A stretch of DNA of 64,000 nt, from assembly GCA_964480915.1 (NCBI GenBank), contig CAYZRS010000023.1, forward strand, positions 1 to 64,000, read 5' to 3'. The translations under genes and the position numbers were made by a program. Shown here piece after piece: positions 55,047-63,585 of the stretch (position 1 is the first letter of the stretch; every line of letters begins with the position of its first letter). Below the pieces are notes generated by a model. That model searched no databases. It saw only the letters and a list, made by a program, of their open reading frames with translations, and was not told the DNA's origin. Origin of the DNA: CAWGCE01 sp964480915 (GTDB taxonomy: Bacteria > Planctomycetota > Planctomycetia > Pirellulales > Pirellulaceae).

Positions 55047-55733
55047 CTAAAGGTCAAATCCGAATGGAAATCGGTGCCAACTGCTAGGAATGGGCGCATT
55101 GAATGTCTGGCGTTCATTCTGGGTGGGATGGGTGAGTTCCAACTGCCAGGCGTGCAGCGCAATGCCTCTGGAGAATTCCTGCTGACTGCCATATTTGCGA
55201 TCCCCAACAATGGGATGGCCGAGTGCCGCGAGTTGGACGCGAATCTGATGTTTGCGGCCCGTTTCCAGCTCAATTTGCAGCCACTGATGTTTGTCCGATT
55301 CGCCATAGATTTGGTACCGCAGGCGGGCCTCCTTCGCCCCTTGATCCGATTCTTTACAAACGACCATCTGGCGATGTCGATCATCTTTGCGCAAGTAACT
55401 GATGCACTGCCCGCGATCTTTCGGCATCCGTCCGGCCACGATCGCCCAATAGGTTTTGTTGACGGTCCGTTCCTGAAACTGGCGGGTGAGTCGTGACGCG
55501 GCTTTGGAAGTCCGCGCCAGGACGACCGCGCCGGTCACGAAGGCATCGAGCCGACTGACGACTCCCAAATAGACGTTACCTGGCTTATTGTACTTGTGTT
55601 TCAAATAGTCTTTCGCCCAGTTGACGAGGCTCGGCTCACCTTCGGCAGCACCCATCGTGGGAAGTTCGGCCGGTTTGTTGACCACGAGCAGGTGATTGTC
55701 TTCGTGAAGAATGTCAGACGGTTTGGGGTGCAC
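55047..55733 (-). CDS. RluA-family pseudouridine synthase
   Basis: A 228-residue synthase of the RluA family that isomerises uridine to pseudouridine in rRNA or tRNA. The catalytic Asp is D63 in VVSRLDAFVTG, the equivalent of the HRLDxxTSG motif. The NKTYWAIVAGRMP, ETGRKHQIRVQLAALGHPIVGDRKYG and IALHAWQLELTHP blocks are all present. It has no N-terminal S4 domain, so it is the short form. The exact target uridine is not predictable. It is upstream of the kinase and downstream of the iodate-reductase-like cluster. Confidence 0.92.
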   Translation of the reverse strand: MHPKPSDILHEDNHLLVVNKPAELPTMGAAEGEPSLVNWAKDYLKHKYNKPGNVYLGVVSRLDAFVTGAVVLARTSKAASRLTRQFQERTVNKTYWAIVAGRMPKDRGQCISYLRKDDRHRQMVVCKESDQGAKEARLRYQIYGESDKHQWLQIELETGRKHQIRVQLAALGHPIVGDRKYGSQQEFSRGIALHAWQLELTHPTQNERQTFNAPIPSSWHRFPFGFDL

Positions 55734-55817
55734 AGATGGTTGTCCTTCGCGCTGGGCGAAATTGTGGCCGGAACGGAACGACGCGTCATTCTCGCAACGC
55801 CGATCGATGAATTGCGA

Positions 55818-58538
55818 CTATACGATGATTGTGCGAGGTGCGAATGACATTTTGGTGAGGTCATGTTTGTACGGCGATTCGCCAAGGCGTTTCACTTTCC
55901 CCTTACCGAGCTTGAACCGATAGCGATTCGTAATTGGATCGGGTACGCGATGAATCAGGCTGTTCGCCGGCGAGCCGGGGATCAGCGCGTTGGTCCACAT
56001 GACGCCAGGCCGAATCGCGTCGGAGATAATGGCGACCGCTTTCATCTCGCCTTTCCCAATCCGGATGTGCCCATTCTCTTCCAGGGATTTGAACATTGCG
56101 TCATCGTTGTGCACGGCGACGAATCCGCCGGTTTGGATGAGCACGTCGTCGTTCGTGACGAGGACGTAGTCTCCCGTTTCTATGCCTAATCGAGTTGCGT
56201 CTTCAGGGTTTAATTCCAGCCACTGATCGGGCCATCTTTGGGTAATGAACGGGCGACGTACATCGTCAAACATGGTCTGCCAGATTTCGTTGATGCGACC
56301 GCAGGTGAGCCACATCTCTTCCCCTTTGGGCGTGATCCGTTCATAAAAATCGGCGAATAGAGTCCACGGTGTCTTATGAAGTAGCGCCTTGCCACTGTGT
56401 GAGTTGAACGAAGAGAGCCACTTGCTGTGGACTGTCGGGCCTTCGGGTTCGCCAAAATCGTTGCCGTAGTCATGCAGTCGCTTGGTGCCAATGATCGCGC
56501 CGGTTACTTGGGGGGCGCTGTAATGGCCAACGTACTCTTTGTAGTCTTCCGATTCGGTGAGTTTCTTTCGATATCGAATAGGAGTCTGAATGCCGTGGGT
56601 GCCCAGTTCTCGCAGCAGTTCGTGGCCTGTTTTGCCGGCTCGTTTGGCGTAGTCGACCAGTGGATGGTAGTTGAGCATGCCCTTCCGACCAAATCGGGCC
56701 GCCTGCTCGAACACATCATTTGAATCCTTCCAGTCGTAATCCTTAAATCCCATCCGCTGTGCGAATTGACTGATGATCCACCAGTCCGGTTTGGCTTCAC
56801 CCGGCGCATCGCAGAATTTGCTGTAGAGTCGCAGACGCCGTTCGCCGTTACAGCGCGTGAAATTCTCTTCACCCCAAGCGGCGGCCGGCAGTACTAGGTC
56901 GGCAAATTGAGCACCGATCGGATCGCGCAGGTAGATGTCTTGATGAACAACGACCATGCCTCCCGCGTCAGCTCGCTTTTTCAAAACGTCGACGACGTGG
57001 GCTCGATCGGTGGAGGTGATTTGGTGCGGACTTTCAACCGTCTGGCTTTTAAACTTCAGCGCCAATTCGGCACTGGCCGCCATTGCTTGGCACCACGTGG
57101 TACCGATCACCCAAGCCCAGCGTAAGTTGCCGGCTTCTACCCAGCGGTCGAGATCGATCTCTTTCTTGCGTCGGCCAGGTCCTTTTTCTGGCGAGTAGAT
57201 GCGGGGGTAACTGGCGGCTCCCATCCATCCCCGTTGGTGACCGCCCAATCGCGAGACGACTCGCCCATCACGATTGCCGGCTCCACAAATGACGGCCAGC
57301 GATGCGTAGGAGGCGGTATTGAGGTAATTGTTGCTCCAGTAGTTGCCCTTCTCTAGCGCAAAGGAAGCTTGGGGCGATTTGCCATTCACCGGCTTGGCGA
57401 TCAGCTCGGCCGCTCGGCGAATGTCTTCCGCTTTGATGCCGGTGATCCGGGCTGCGTTTTCTAACTTGGCATCGTCTTGGTCGAGGATCCATTCCCGATA
57501 CTGTTCAAACGAAGCGCCCAATTTTCCCCAGGTCGTGCGCCATTGCCACGGCGTGTTCCTTGTCCCCCGTCCGAAACCGGAATCGATTTCCCAGCGGGAC
57601 GCGACCCAGTTCTTAATGAACTCGGAATCTTCCCAGCCGTTTTCCAGGATCAAACGGGCGAGTGCGAGGTGCAGGATCGTGTCGGTACCGGGAATGATTG
57701 GCAAGAACAGGCCACCATGTTTTTCCGCGTAGGCGGCTCCGGTCGTCTTCCTCGGCATGACGAAGATCAACTTCTTGTTCGGATCCATCATCCATTCGGT
57801 GAAGATGATCGTCTTCGTTTCGTAGGGGTCGGCACCCGAAATGAAAATTACATCGGCCTGACGCCAGTCGTCGTAAGAAGCGCTGAACGGCACGATACCG
57901 GTGTCGTCGATACCGGCCGTGTCGTTGCCGGGCCCCGGCTTATCGTGCGGTGCATAGGCGGGCGTTTTGATCGATTCAAAAGCCAGTTTGGAAATCGCAT
58001 ACGTGTTTTCGAAATACTGGTAGGAAAAAGTCTTCATGCCCCAGGCGGTGCGGCCAAACTTGTCCAGGATGTACTGGCTGACTTCGGCCATGACATCGAT
58101 GGCCAATTCCCAACTGATTGGCTGGAGTTCCCCGTTGACCCGCATCATGGGCGCCGAGAGTCGGTCGTGGGTTGGCTTGTCGGGCGCGTAGACTTTTTGA
58201 GCCAAGCAACCGCCACGGATCGAATGATTGCCGCCCGGATTGACGACGGCCGCATCGGGGTCGGCAATGACGGCCACGTGGTGTGGCTTGCCATCAACGA
58301 CGCAGGTACTGTGAGCGTTCGGGCTGATCCACTGGCCGCTCAGCTGATCGACGGGTACGTCGACGCCTAGCGCGTTTTCTGCAGCGGCGGTGCCGCCCGC
58401 TTGGCCTTCGGGCCAAACGAAGACTTTGTAGCCGCAGGCGACGATGCAGTAGTCGCAAGCGGTGGTGACGACTTTCGCATCCTTGGGTGGTAAGGGAACG
58501 ATCGGTTGTTCGCTGCTCTGTTCGCTGTCATTCGACAT
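55818..58538 (-). CDS. idrA: Molybdopterin oxidoreductase, IdrA/AioA type
   Basis: A 906-residue catalytic subunit of the DMSO-reductase superfamily. Cys28, Cys31 and Cys35 in CDYCIVACGYKV bind an Fe-S cluster as in arsenite oxidase AioA (3Fe-4S). The body has molybdopterin-binding blocks (SGADPYETKTIIFTEWM, GNYWSNNYLNTASY, GWMGAASYPRIY). No Tat signal is present; export probably relies on the Rieske partner's Tat signal. It is longer than typical AioA (about 825). The two linked dihaem peroxidases favour an iodate-reductase (IdrA) role; an AioA role cannot be excluded. The ATG at 58538 is chosen; a 42-residue extension from 58664 would overlap the Rieske gene. Confidence 0.75.
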   Translation of the reverse strand: MSNDSEQSSEQPIVPLPPKDAKVVTTACDYCIVACGYKVFVWPEGQAGGTAAAENALGVDVPVDQLSGQWISPNAHSTCVVDGKPHHVAVIADPDAAVVNPGGNHSIRGGCLAQKVYAPDKPTHDRLSAPMMRVNGELQPISWELAIDVMAEVSQYILDKFGRTAWGMKTFSYQYFENTYAISKLAFESIKTPAYAPHDKPGPGNDTAGIDDTGIVPFSASYDDWRQADVIFISGADPYETKTIIFTEWMMDPNKKLIFVMPRKTTGAAYAEKHGGLFLPIIPGTDTILHLALARLILENGWEDSEFIKNWVASRWEIDSGFGRGTRNTPWQWRTTWGKLGASFEQYREWILDQDDAKLENAARITGIKAEDIRRAAELIAKPVNGKSPQASFALEKGNYWSNNYLNTASYASLAVICGAGNRDGRVVSRLGGHQRGWMGAASYPRIYSPEKGPGRRKKEIDLDRWVEAGNLRWAWVIGTTWCQAMAASAELALKFKSQTVESPHQITSTDRAHVVDVLKKRADAGGMVVVHQDIYLRDPIGAQFADLVLPAAAWGEENFTRCNGERRLRLYSKFCDAPGEAKPDWWIISQFAQRMGFKDYDWKDSNDVFEQAARFGRKGMLNYHPLVDYAKRAGKTGHELLRELGTHGIQTPIRYRKKLTESEDYKEYVGHYSAPQVTGAIIGTKRLHDYGNDFGEPEGPTVHSKWLSSFNSHSGKALLHKTPWTLFADFYERITPKGEEMWLTCGRINEIWQTMFDDVRRPFITQRWPDQWLELNPEDATRLGIETGDYVLVTNDDVLIQTGGFVAVHNDDAMFKSLEENGHIRIGKGEMKAVAIISDAIRPGVMWTNALIPGSPANSLIHRVPDPITNRYRFKLGKGKVKRLGESPYKHDLTKMSFAPRTIIV

Positions 58539-58590
58539 GTTGTTTCTCTGTTCGTTCGATCGTGCCCCAGGCGGCAACGCGTGAAATGAG

Positions 58591-59145
58591 CTAGGGCGCA
58601 GCGCTGGGATTTCGGTGGTGGCCGAAGAGCAGCCCGATGATCCCGATGGCGTAAATGTCGTCACCGTCGAGCTCTAAGACGATTTGCGGCAGCGTCGACG
58701 TCGCGTGACCGGCGATGACGAGACCATGCCTCGTCAAATCAAAGGTGGTGAGATGCTCACCGCAGCCGATGGCCTGGTATTCGCCAACAAAGCCGTCACT
58801 CATGTCGCCGCCCATGTGCGTGCAACGGGTGCTGAACGCGACGATGTCCTGCCCTGGGCCGATGCCGCCCCCTGCCCGTTTGCCAAGTTTCACGAGCATG
58901 GCGCCCGAGTGGGCTCCTTCGGACGGGTAATCGAACAGCTCCGGTTCGTTGTTTGTTAGTTGGGACTGCGTGGCGATTCGAACCCTTGCCAAATTCTGCA
59001 GCGCCACCGCCTGGTCAGCATCCTGTGCCAAAACGCGGCCAGCAAACAGCTCGCCCAGCAGGATGGTCGTTGCACCGGCCGTGCTGCGCTGTAAGAACGC
59101 GCGGCGATCTAATCCGCAAGGTGTGTTTGAATTGTCGTTGGTCAT
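58591..59145 (-). CDS. idrB: Rieske 2Fe-2S subunit, IdrB/AioB type
   Basis: A 184-residue subunit with a Tat signal (DRRAFLQRSTAGATTILL, about 13-30) and a Rieske cluster site: Cys108 and His110 in CTHMGG, Cys128 and His131 in CGEHLTTFD. The extra cysteine pair that makes a disulfide in classical Rieske proteins is absent (Gly and Glu instead). It would hold a 2Fe-2S centre and pass electrons to or from the molybdenum subunit. Its Tat signal probably carries the folded complex across the membrane. It lies 52 nt upstream of the catalytic-subunit gene. Confidence 0.8.
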   Translation of the reverse strand: MTNDNSNTPCGLDRRAFLQRSTAGATTILLGELFAGRVLAQDADQAVALQNLARVRIATQSQLTNNEPELFDYPSEGAHSGAMLVKLGKRAGGGIGPGQDIVAFSTRCTHMGGDMSDGFVGEYQAIGCGEHLTTFDLTRHGLVIAGHATSTLPQIVLELDGDDIYAIGIIGLLFGHHRNPSAAP

Positions 59146-59157
59146 GGTCGCTTTCCG

Positions 59158-60333
59158 TTACGGAGTGCTTGGCGCATAGGGTGGTAATTCAGGCACGGCA
59201 ACTCGTACTTCGTCACCACTTAGCGATTCGAGAAACGCCAACAATTCCCATTTCTCGTCTTCGGTTAGGTTGAGCGGTTGGAGCAGCGCACTCTTGTTGT
59301 GCCCTTCCCCGCCTCCTTCGTCGTAAAAATCGATCACCTCTTCGAGCGATTCGAACACGCCATTGTGCATGTAGGGTGCAGTGTATTCGATGTAGCGCAA
59401 TGGCGGCGTCCGAAATTTGCCCTTATCTTCGTCGCGTTTGGTCGTGTAGTAGAGTCCGAGGTCGGTATGCGCGTTGCGGTAAACCTCTTCCCCAACGCCG
59501 CGGGCGTAGTGTTGGAACCGCATTGTGATTTGGCGCAATGGGTCCTGTTCGAACAGCGGGTGATCGGGTACGCCCAGATCGTGATAGTTCTCGTCGCTCA
59601 TTTGCGGGCCGTGGTGACATTGGATGCAACCGGCTTTCCCTTGGAACAGCGCCAGGCCTTTGATCGCATCTTCGTCCAGGGCCTCTTTGTCGCCGGCCAG
59701 GTATTCGTCGAACGGGCTGTCGTTTGCCACCAATTCGGTTCGCTCAAATGTCGCGATCGCTTTCAATACGTGGTCGTATGTCGGTTCTTGGCCAAACGCC
59801 GCCTGGAACATGCGGACGTATTCAGGAATTTGCACCAGCCGTTCTTCGATCATCGCCGGATCGCCGTTGCCGGCCACGTTTCCGGTGATGGCACTATGGG
59901 CCTGCGCTTCGAGGCTGGGCGATTCGCCCGCCCAGAATAGTTTCGCGAGGTAGGCGCTGTTGATCAGCGTTTGCGAATTCCGCCAATGCTGTGTGCCGGC
60001 GTAGCCACGCGAGAGCGCGTTGCCGTCTCCCCAGCCTTGCCGTGGATCATGGCATGAAGCACAACTGGTACCAACGTCGCCCGAGAGGCGGTCGTCGAAG
60101 AAGAGGAGTTTTCCGAGCGCCGTTTTTTCCGCCGAGACCGGATTGTCGGCGGGGACTGGAACGGCCGGTAAGGGGGCCAGCGGTGGAAACGTTGCGCGGC
60201 GTTCTTGCCCTCGGACATGAGCAACATCGCCGAGCATGACAAGCAGCAGTGGCAGCATGCCTGCCGCGCACACAAACTTCGGTACAGCTCGCATCACGGA
60301 GCAAAAAGTGACGACACGGCAAGAGTGCGGCAT
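59158..60333 (-). CDS. Dihaem cytochrome c peroxidase-like protein (IdrP type) 2
   Basis: A 391-residue exported dihaem protein of the CcpA/MauG family. The two haem c sites are CASCH at 91-95 and CIQCH at 236-240. The signal sequence is hydrophobic at about 20-36. Its ATG shares one base with the previous stop (TGATG), so it is coupled to the first peroxidase; a later ATG at 60294 is possible. It would reduce H2O2 in the periplasm using electrons from a small carrier. In known iodate reducers two such peroxidases (IdrP1, IdrP2) are linked to IdrAB; which of the two this is cannot be said. Confidence 0.85.
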   Translation of the reverse strand: MPHSCRVVTFCSVMRAVPKFVCAAGMLPLLLVMLGDVAHVRGQERRATFPPLAPLPAVPVPADNPVSAEKTALGKLLFFDDRLSGDVGTSCASCHDPRQGWGDGNALSRGYAGTQHWRNSQTLINSAYLAKLFWAGESPSLEAQAHSAITGNVAGNGDPAMIEERLVQIPEYVRMFQAAFGQEPTYDHVLKAIATFERTELVANDSPFDEYLAGDKEALDEDAIKGLALFQGKAGCIQCHHGPQMSDENYHDLGVPDHPLFEQDPLRQITMRFQHYARGVGEEVYRNAHTDLGLYYTTKRDEDKGKFRTPPLRYIEYTAPYMHNGVFESLEEVIDFYDEGGGEGHNKSALLQPLNLTEDEKWELLAFLESLSGDEVRVAVPELPPYAPSTP

Positions 60334-61460
60334 CAGTGGGCTCCTTGACGTTTGACTTGGTATGCCGGCTGTGTCGGCGGTTCGCAGACGATTGGCTCGC
60401 TGGAGAATGCTTTGAGCAGTTCGACAAGGTCGGACTGTTCTCCTGCGCTCAGGCCGAGCGGTCGGAGATCGGCCTCCTTGCTCCTGACCGATTTCCCTCC
60501 GCCATCGTTGTAAAACGAGACAACTTCTTCCAACGTGGCGAGCATGCCATTGTGCATGTAGGGCGCTGTGCGACTTACTTCACGTAACGATGGAGTTCGA
60601 AAGTGAGCCATCTGCTGATCGTCTTTGGTGACACAAGCGCAGCCCATGTCGAAGCGGATGGTGGCATATTCGCCGATTCCGATTGTGCGGAAGAAGCGAC
60701 GAAACGTAATGTGCCGTTCTGGGTTGGTAAAGACGTCAGGGTTCGGTGGGACGCCGACGCTGTGAAAGTGGCCGTCACTGAACATGGGGCCATGATGGCA
60801 GCGAATACATTTCGCTTTCCCGTTGAAGAGAACGAATCCTCGCCGTGCCGATTCGGACAGCGCCGACTGATCACCCGTAAGGAACTTGTCGATCGGTGCG
60901 TTCTCTGAATTCATCGAGCGAACGAAGGCGGACACAGCGTTTAGGATCTTGCCGTACGATGGTTCGCCCCCGTAGACCTCTTTGAACTGGCGTTCGTACT
61001 CGGGCACCTGCCGCATCCGCTCGATGACAAGCCGTCCATCAGCCTGCATGAAGTGTGCTTCGGCAATGTGATCGCGGACAAGTGACGGCAAATCGTCGCC
61101 CGACATGCGGCCATCCCAGTAGAAGTAAGTTTGGTGTGCTGCATTCAGAATCGTGGGCGTGTTACGAAAGTAGAGCGAGCCTGGATATCCCTTCGATAGC
61201 GGCAGGCCGTCGGTGAAAGCGAGTTTCGGATCATGGCAACTGGCACAGCTGATCGTCGCATCGCCCGAGAGCCGCGTGTCGAAAAACAGCGACTTACCGA
61301 GCTCGACCTCGCCATCTTTGGGTTGATCGGTCAACTGGGGCAAAGGGGCCAACGATTGGGCCGTTGCTGTGGTTGGCGGCAGGCAGACCATCGCGATACC
61401 AAGACATACGATCCATGACAGAAAAGTGTCGTTCGGCTGGTGAGGACGCTGGTCCGGCAT
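60333..61460 (-). CDS. Dihaem cytochrome c peroxidase-like protein (IdrP type) 1
   Basis: A 375-residue paralogue of the next gene. It has a signal peptide (WIVCLGIAMVCLPPTTATAQ) and two haem c sites, CASCH at 72-76 and a second at CIRCH in the C-terminal half (FNGKAKCIRCHHGP). MHNGMLATLEEVVSFYNDGGG is the conserved C-terminal block. The start at ATG 61460 or GTG 61505 is unresolved; neither has a strong ribosome site. It sits between the cupredoxin and the second peroxidase. Probably a periplasmic H2O2 reductase in the same pathway. Confidence 0.85.
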   Translation of the reverse strand: MPDQRPHQPNDTFLSWIVCLGIAMVCLPPTTATAQSLAPLPQLTDQPKDGEVELGKSLFFDTRLSGDATISCASCHDPKLAFTDGLPLSKGYPGSLYFRNTPTILNAAHQTYFYWDGRMSGDDLPSLVRDHIAEAHFMQADGRLVIERMRQVPEYERQFKEVYGGEPSYGKILNAVSAFVRSMNSENAPIDKFLTGDQSALSESARRGFVLFNGKAKCIRCHHGPMFSDGHFHSVGVPPNPDVFTNPERHITFRRFFRTIGIGEYATIRFDMGCACVTKDDQQMAHFRTPSLREVSRTAPYMHNGMLATLEEVVSFYNDGGGKSVRSKEADLRPLGLSAGEQSDLVELLKAFSSEPIVCEPPTQPAYQVKRQGAH

Positions 61461-61511
61461 ACTATTTGGTCTCGTTTGAGAGAAGAGGGCGAAGCGATTC
61501 AACACGGTTGG

Positions 61512-62258
61512 CTACGGCGCCTCGAATCGGATCTCTTCCGTTGTCGTTTCGCCCTCTGTAAATTCGAGCCGCAGTTTCTTGCGGCCCAGCGACGGGTGCC
61601 AAGCGACGGCCCGATACTTGCCCGGAGGGATTCCCCGGATCTCAAACTTACCGTCTTCCGTTGTCTGCGCGTAAAATGGCGAACGAGCCGGGTAGATCCA
61701 CGCTTCCATCCAGCTGTGGATGTTGCACGAGACACGAATGCCCTGGCGTCCGCTGATCGGTTTTTCGACCGCCGTGGCGCCGGATGCCTGCATCTCGTTC
61801 CACAATCCTGTGTTGACGTTATGAGTCACGTCGTCGTCGTTGTAGACGGTTACATTGGCGCCGTTGGGGACGACAAGTAGCCACGGTCGGAATTGGCACC
61901 CTTTCTGTCGTAGGACGTAACCTTCTTCCGGTTCTTTCCAATCCCAATTCGTCCCTTTGACTTGCACTTCGATCACCACATCGGCCAATCCGCCATCCTC
62001 GCCAACATGGACTTCGGTAAACTCGCCCCCTGCATGCTCGCAGTGGTCGACATCTTTCGTAATCTGAATTTTCCGCGGCGCCACCGGCTCACCCACGTAG
62101 CTGACTTTTCCAGTCAATGTCCCGCCGCTGATCGCGGTAACGTCTTTCGTCGCTGTGCCGGGCTCTTGGGCAACGGTACCGCTCACAACGTGCATGGCGA
62201 AGAAGATCACCAAAAAAACGAAGAGGCGCCGGAGCGCAGAGAAAAAGATCATCATCAA
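61512..62258 (-). CDS. Cupredoxin-like exported protein with C-terminal beta domain
   Basis: A 248-residue protein with a signal peptide (about 8-30). The cupredoxin part has putative type-1 copper ligands His146 (VTHNV), Cys178, His181 and Met184 (SCNIHSWMEAW). This is the Cys-x2-His-x2-Met pattern of blue copper proteins. It is followed by a carboxypeptidase-regulatory-like beta domain (GKFEIRGIPPGKYRAVAWHP). It is the first gene of the cluster, 6-51 nt before the first peroxidase depending on that start. It is a good candidate for the periplasmic electron carrier of the cluster. Confidence 0.75.
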   Translation of the reverse strand: MMMIFFSALRRLFVFLVIFFAMHVVSGTVAQEPGTATKDVTAISGGTLTGKVSYVGEPVAPRKIQITKDVDHCEHAGGEFTEVHVGEDGGLADVVIEVQVKGTNWDWKEPEEGYVLRQKGCQFRPWLLVVPNGANVTVYNDDDVTHNVNTGLWNEMQASGATAVEKPISGRQGIRVSCNIHSWMEAWIYPARSPFYAQTTEDGKFEIRGIPPGKYRAVAWHPSLGRKKLRLEFTEGETTTEEIRFEAP

Positions 62259-62366
62259 AACTTCCCGTCCGTAAGTTCTTACCTGCGGTGAACCATCCAG
62301 GTGGCAACTGATCGCGTATTGTTGCCCACCGACACCGCAAAGGCAACTCGCTACCTCAGAAGATGC

Positions 62367-63362
62367 CTAAAGCGGCTTGACGGCAGTCAGATATCGATTG
62401 ACACCGGCCGGTTCCACACCGGTCGACCAAGAGCGGCTGGGGAGATCACTGCCGGTTGCTAACGATTGCATTTGCTCATCGGTGCGGTAATTCAGGTACC
62501 AATTGGCCACCCATTCCATGTAGGCGCGGCTGGCGTTGTTTTCACCAAAATTGAAGATGAACATTTTGCCACCGGGTTTCATGCGTTGCCAAAAAAAGCG
62601 AATCGTCGTCACCGCCTGTTCTTGATCGAGATAGTCGAAGAAACCCGAGGCGTAGACAAAATCGGCTGGCGGGAACAGATCCTCCGACTTGCCCGCCTTC
62701 CCTCGCGGCAGGCGGTTGAGGTTGGCTCGTTCAGCCACGACTTGGGTTTCAGGCATCACCAGGCAGAGCTGCTCTTTGGCAAAGGCGAGCGCCTGTGGGT
62801 CGAGATCGAGTAGCGTGATACGCAGGTGGCGGCGCGACTCAGGCGTCAGCTTACGACAGAGAGTACGCAGCTCAAAAGCGGGACCGCTGCCGTAGCTTAC
62901 GATCTGCATGTCACGGCGTTCGGCCGCAAATTCCTGCATCGCCTGCGCCAAAATGTTGGCTCGGTTGCGGACGGCGTTCGGTGCGGCGTGCGATTGAAAG
63001 AACTCGTCGTAAGCTCGCCCGATTCCGGCACCTCGCACGCTTCGTTCGCAGATGCGATCCAGTAAGCGAAAGTCGCCCGCATAGCCGTGCGGTTTCTCTC
63101 TTGCATGAAGCTGCAAGGAACCTTGGGCCAACATCGGTTCCAGGATATGCCACAAGGGTCCAGACGCGGCGCGGTTGGCCGGTCCCCAGACGCGCGTTGC
63201 GGCGAGCTGATTCAAATGGAAATCCATGGCCGCGTTAACGGCCGCAGGCAAGTGTGAGGCATCCTGTTCGGCGATGCTCACAAGGCTCTGACGCCAGGCC
63301 GCGGCGATCTTGGCGGCGTAGGCATTCAATTCCGGTCCGGGTTGCTGAGGGACGTTGCTCAT
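62367..63362 (-). CDS. SAM-dependent methyltransferase
   Basis: A 331-residue class I methyltransferase from the ATG at 63362; an extension to 63422 is possible. The SAM-binding motif I is IVSYGSGPAFE, and LLDLDPQALAFAKEQL is the acidic strand after it. The preceding region with HGYAGDFRLLDRI and RNRANILAQAM is typical of a family of stand-alone methyltransferases of unknown substrate. It is cytoplasmic. It lies upstream of the cupredoxin cluster on the same strand, about 110 nt away, so it may or may not share its transcript. Confidence 0.75.
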   Translation of the reverse strand: MSNVPQQPGPELNAYAAKIAAAWRQSLVSIAEQDASHLPAAVNAAMDFHLNQLAATRVWGPANRAASGPLWHILEPMLAQGSLQLHAREKPHGYAGDFRLLDRICERSVRGAGIGRAYDEFFQSHAAPNAVRNRANILAQAMQEFAAERRDMQIVSYGSGPAFELRTLCRKLTPESRRHLRITLLDLDPQALAFAKEQLCLVMPETQVVAERANLNRLPRGKAGKSEDLFPPADFVYASGFFDYLDQEQAVTTIRFFWQRMKPGGKMFIFNFGENNASRAYMEWVANWYLNYRTDEQMQSLATGSDLPSRSWSTGVEPAGVNRYLTAVKPL

Positions 63363-63458
63363 GCGGTTTGTTGGTGGCGCATCTGGCGCTTGGTGCCGTA
63401 GGAGAGCTGCGCTATCCGGCAATGGTGCGCAGGTGACGCATCAGTCGGAGGCACGTGA

Positions 63459-63535
63459 CAGGGTCGGGAGTCTGTTTCGATGAACGATCTTAGCAAAGAT
63501 TTAGCAGCAGGCGTCGAAAAAGACTCCCGACCCTG
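63459..63535. repeat. 22-bp inverted repeat, MITE- or REP-like
   Basis: The arms CAGGGTCGGGAGTCTGTTTCGA (63459-63480) and TCGAAAAAGACTCCCGACCCTG (63514-63535) are inverted copies with one mismatch, separated by 33 nt. It can form a long hairpin. There is no terminal T-run, so it is not a standard terminator. It lies between the methyltransferase and the partial condensation-like gene. It may be a repeated genomic element of this lineage or a small mobile-element remnant. Confidence 0.7.
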
Positions 63536-63585
63536 TGGTATCGGAATAAGAAGACAGGTGACCGGAAACGGATCGGGCGCACCGA

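Noticed and set aside
57477..58370. 297-codon frame antisense to the molybdopterin subunit
   Set aside because: The opposite strand encodes the oxidoreductase with intact motifs; this frame has no domain.
55818..59145. Plain arsenite oxidase AioBA assignment
   Set aside because: The two coupled dihaem peroxidases fit an iodate-reductase cluster better; no arsenic regulators or transporters are adjacent. It is kept as the alternative.
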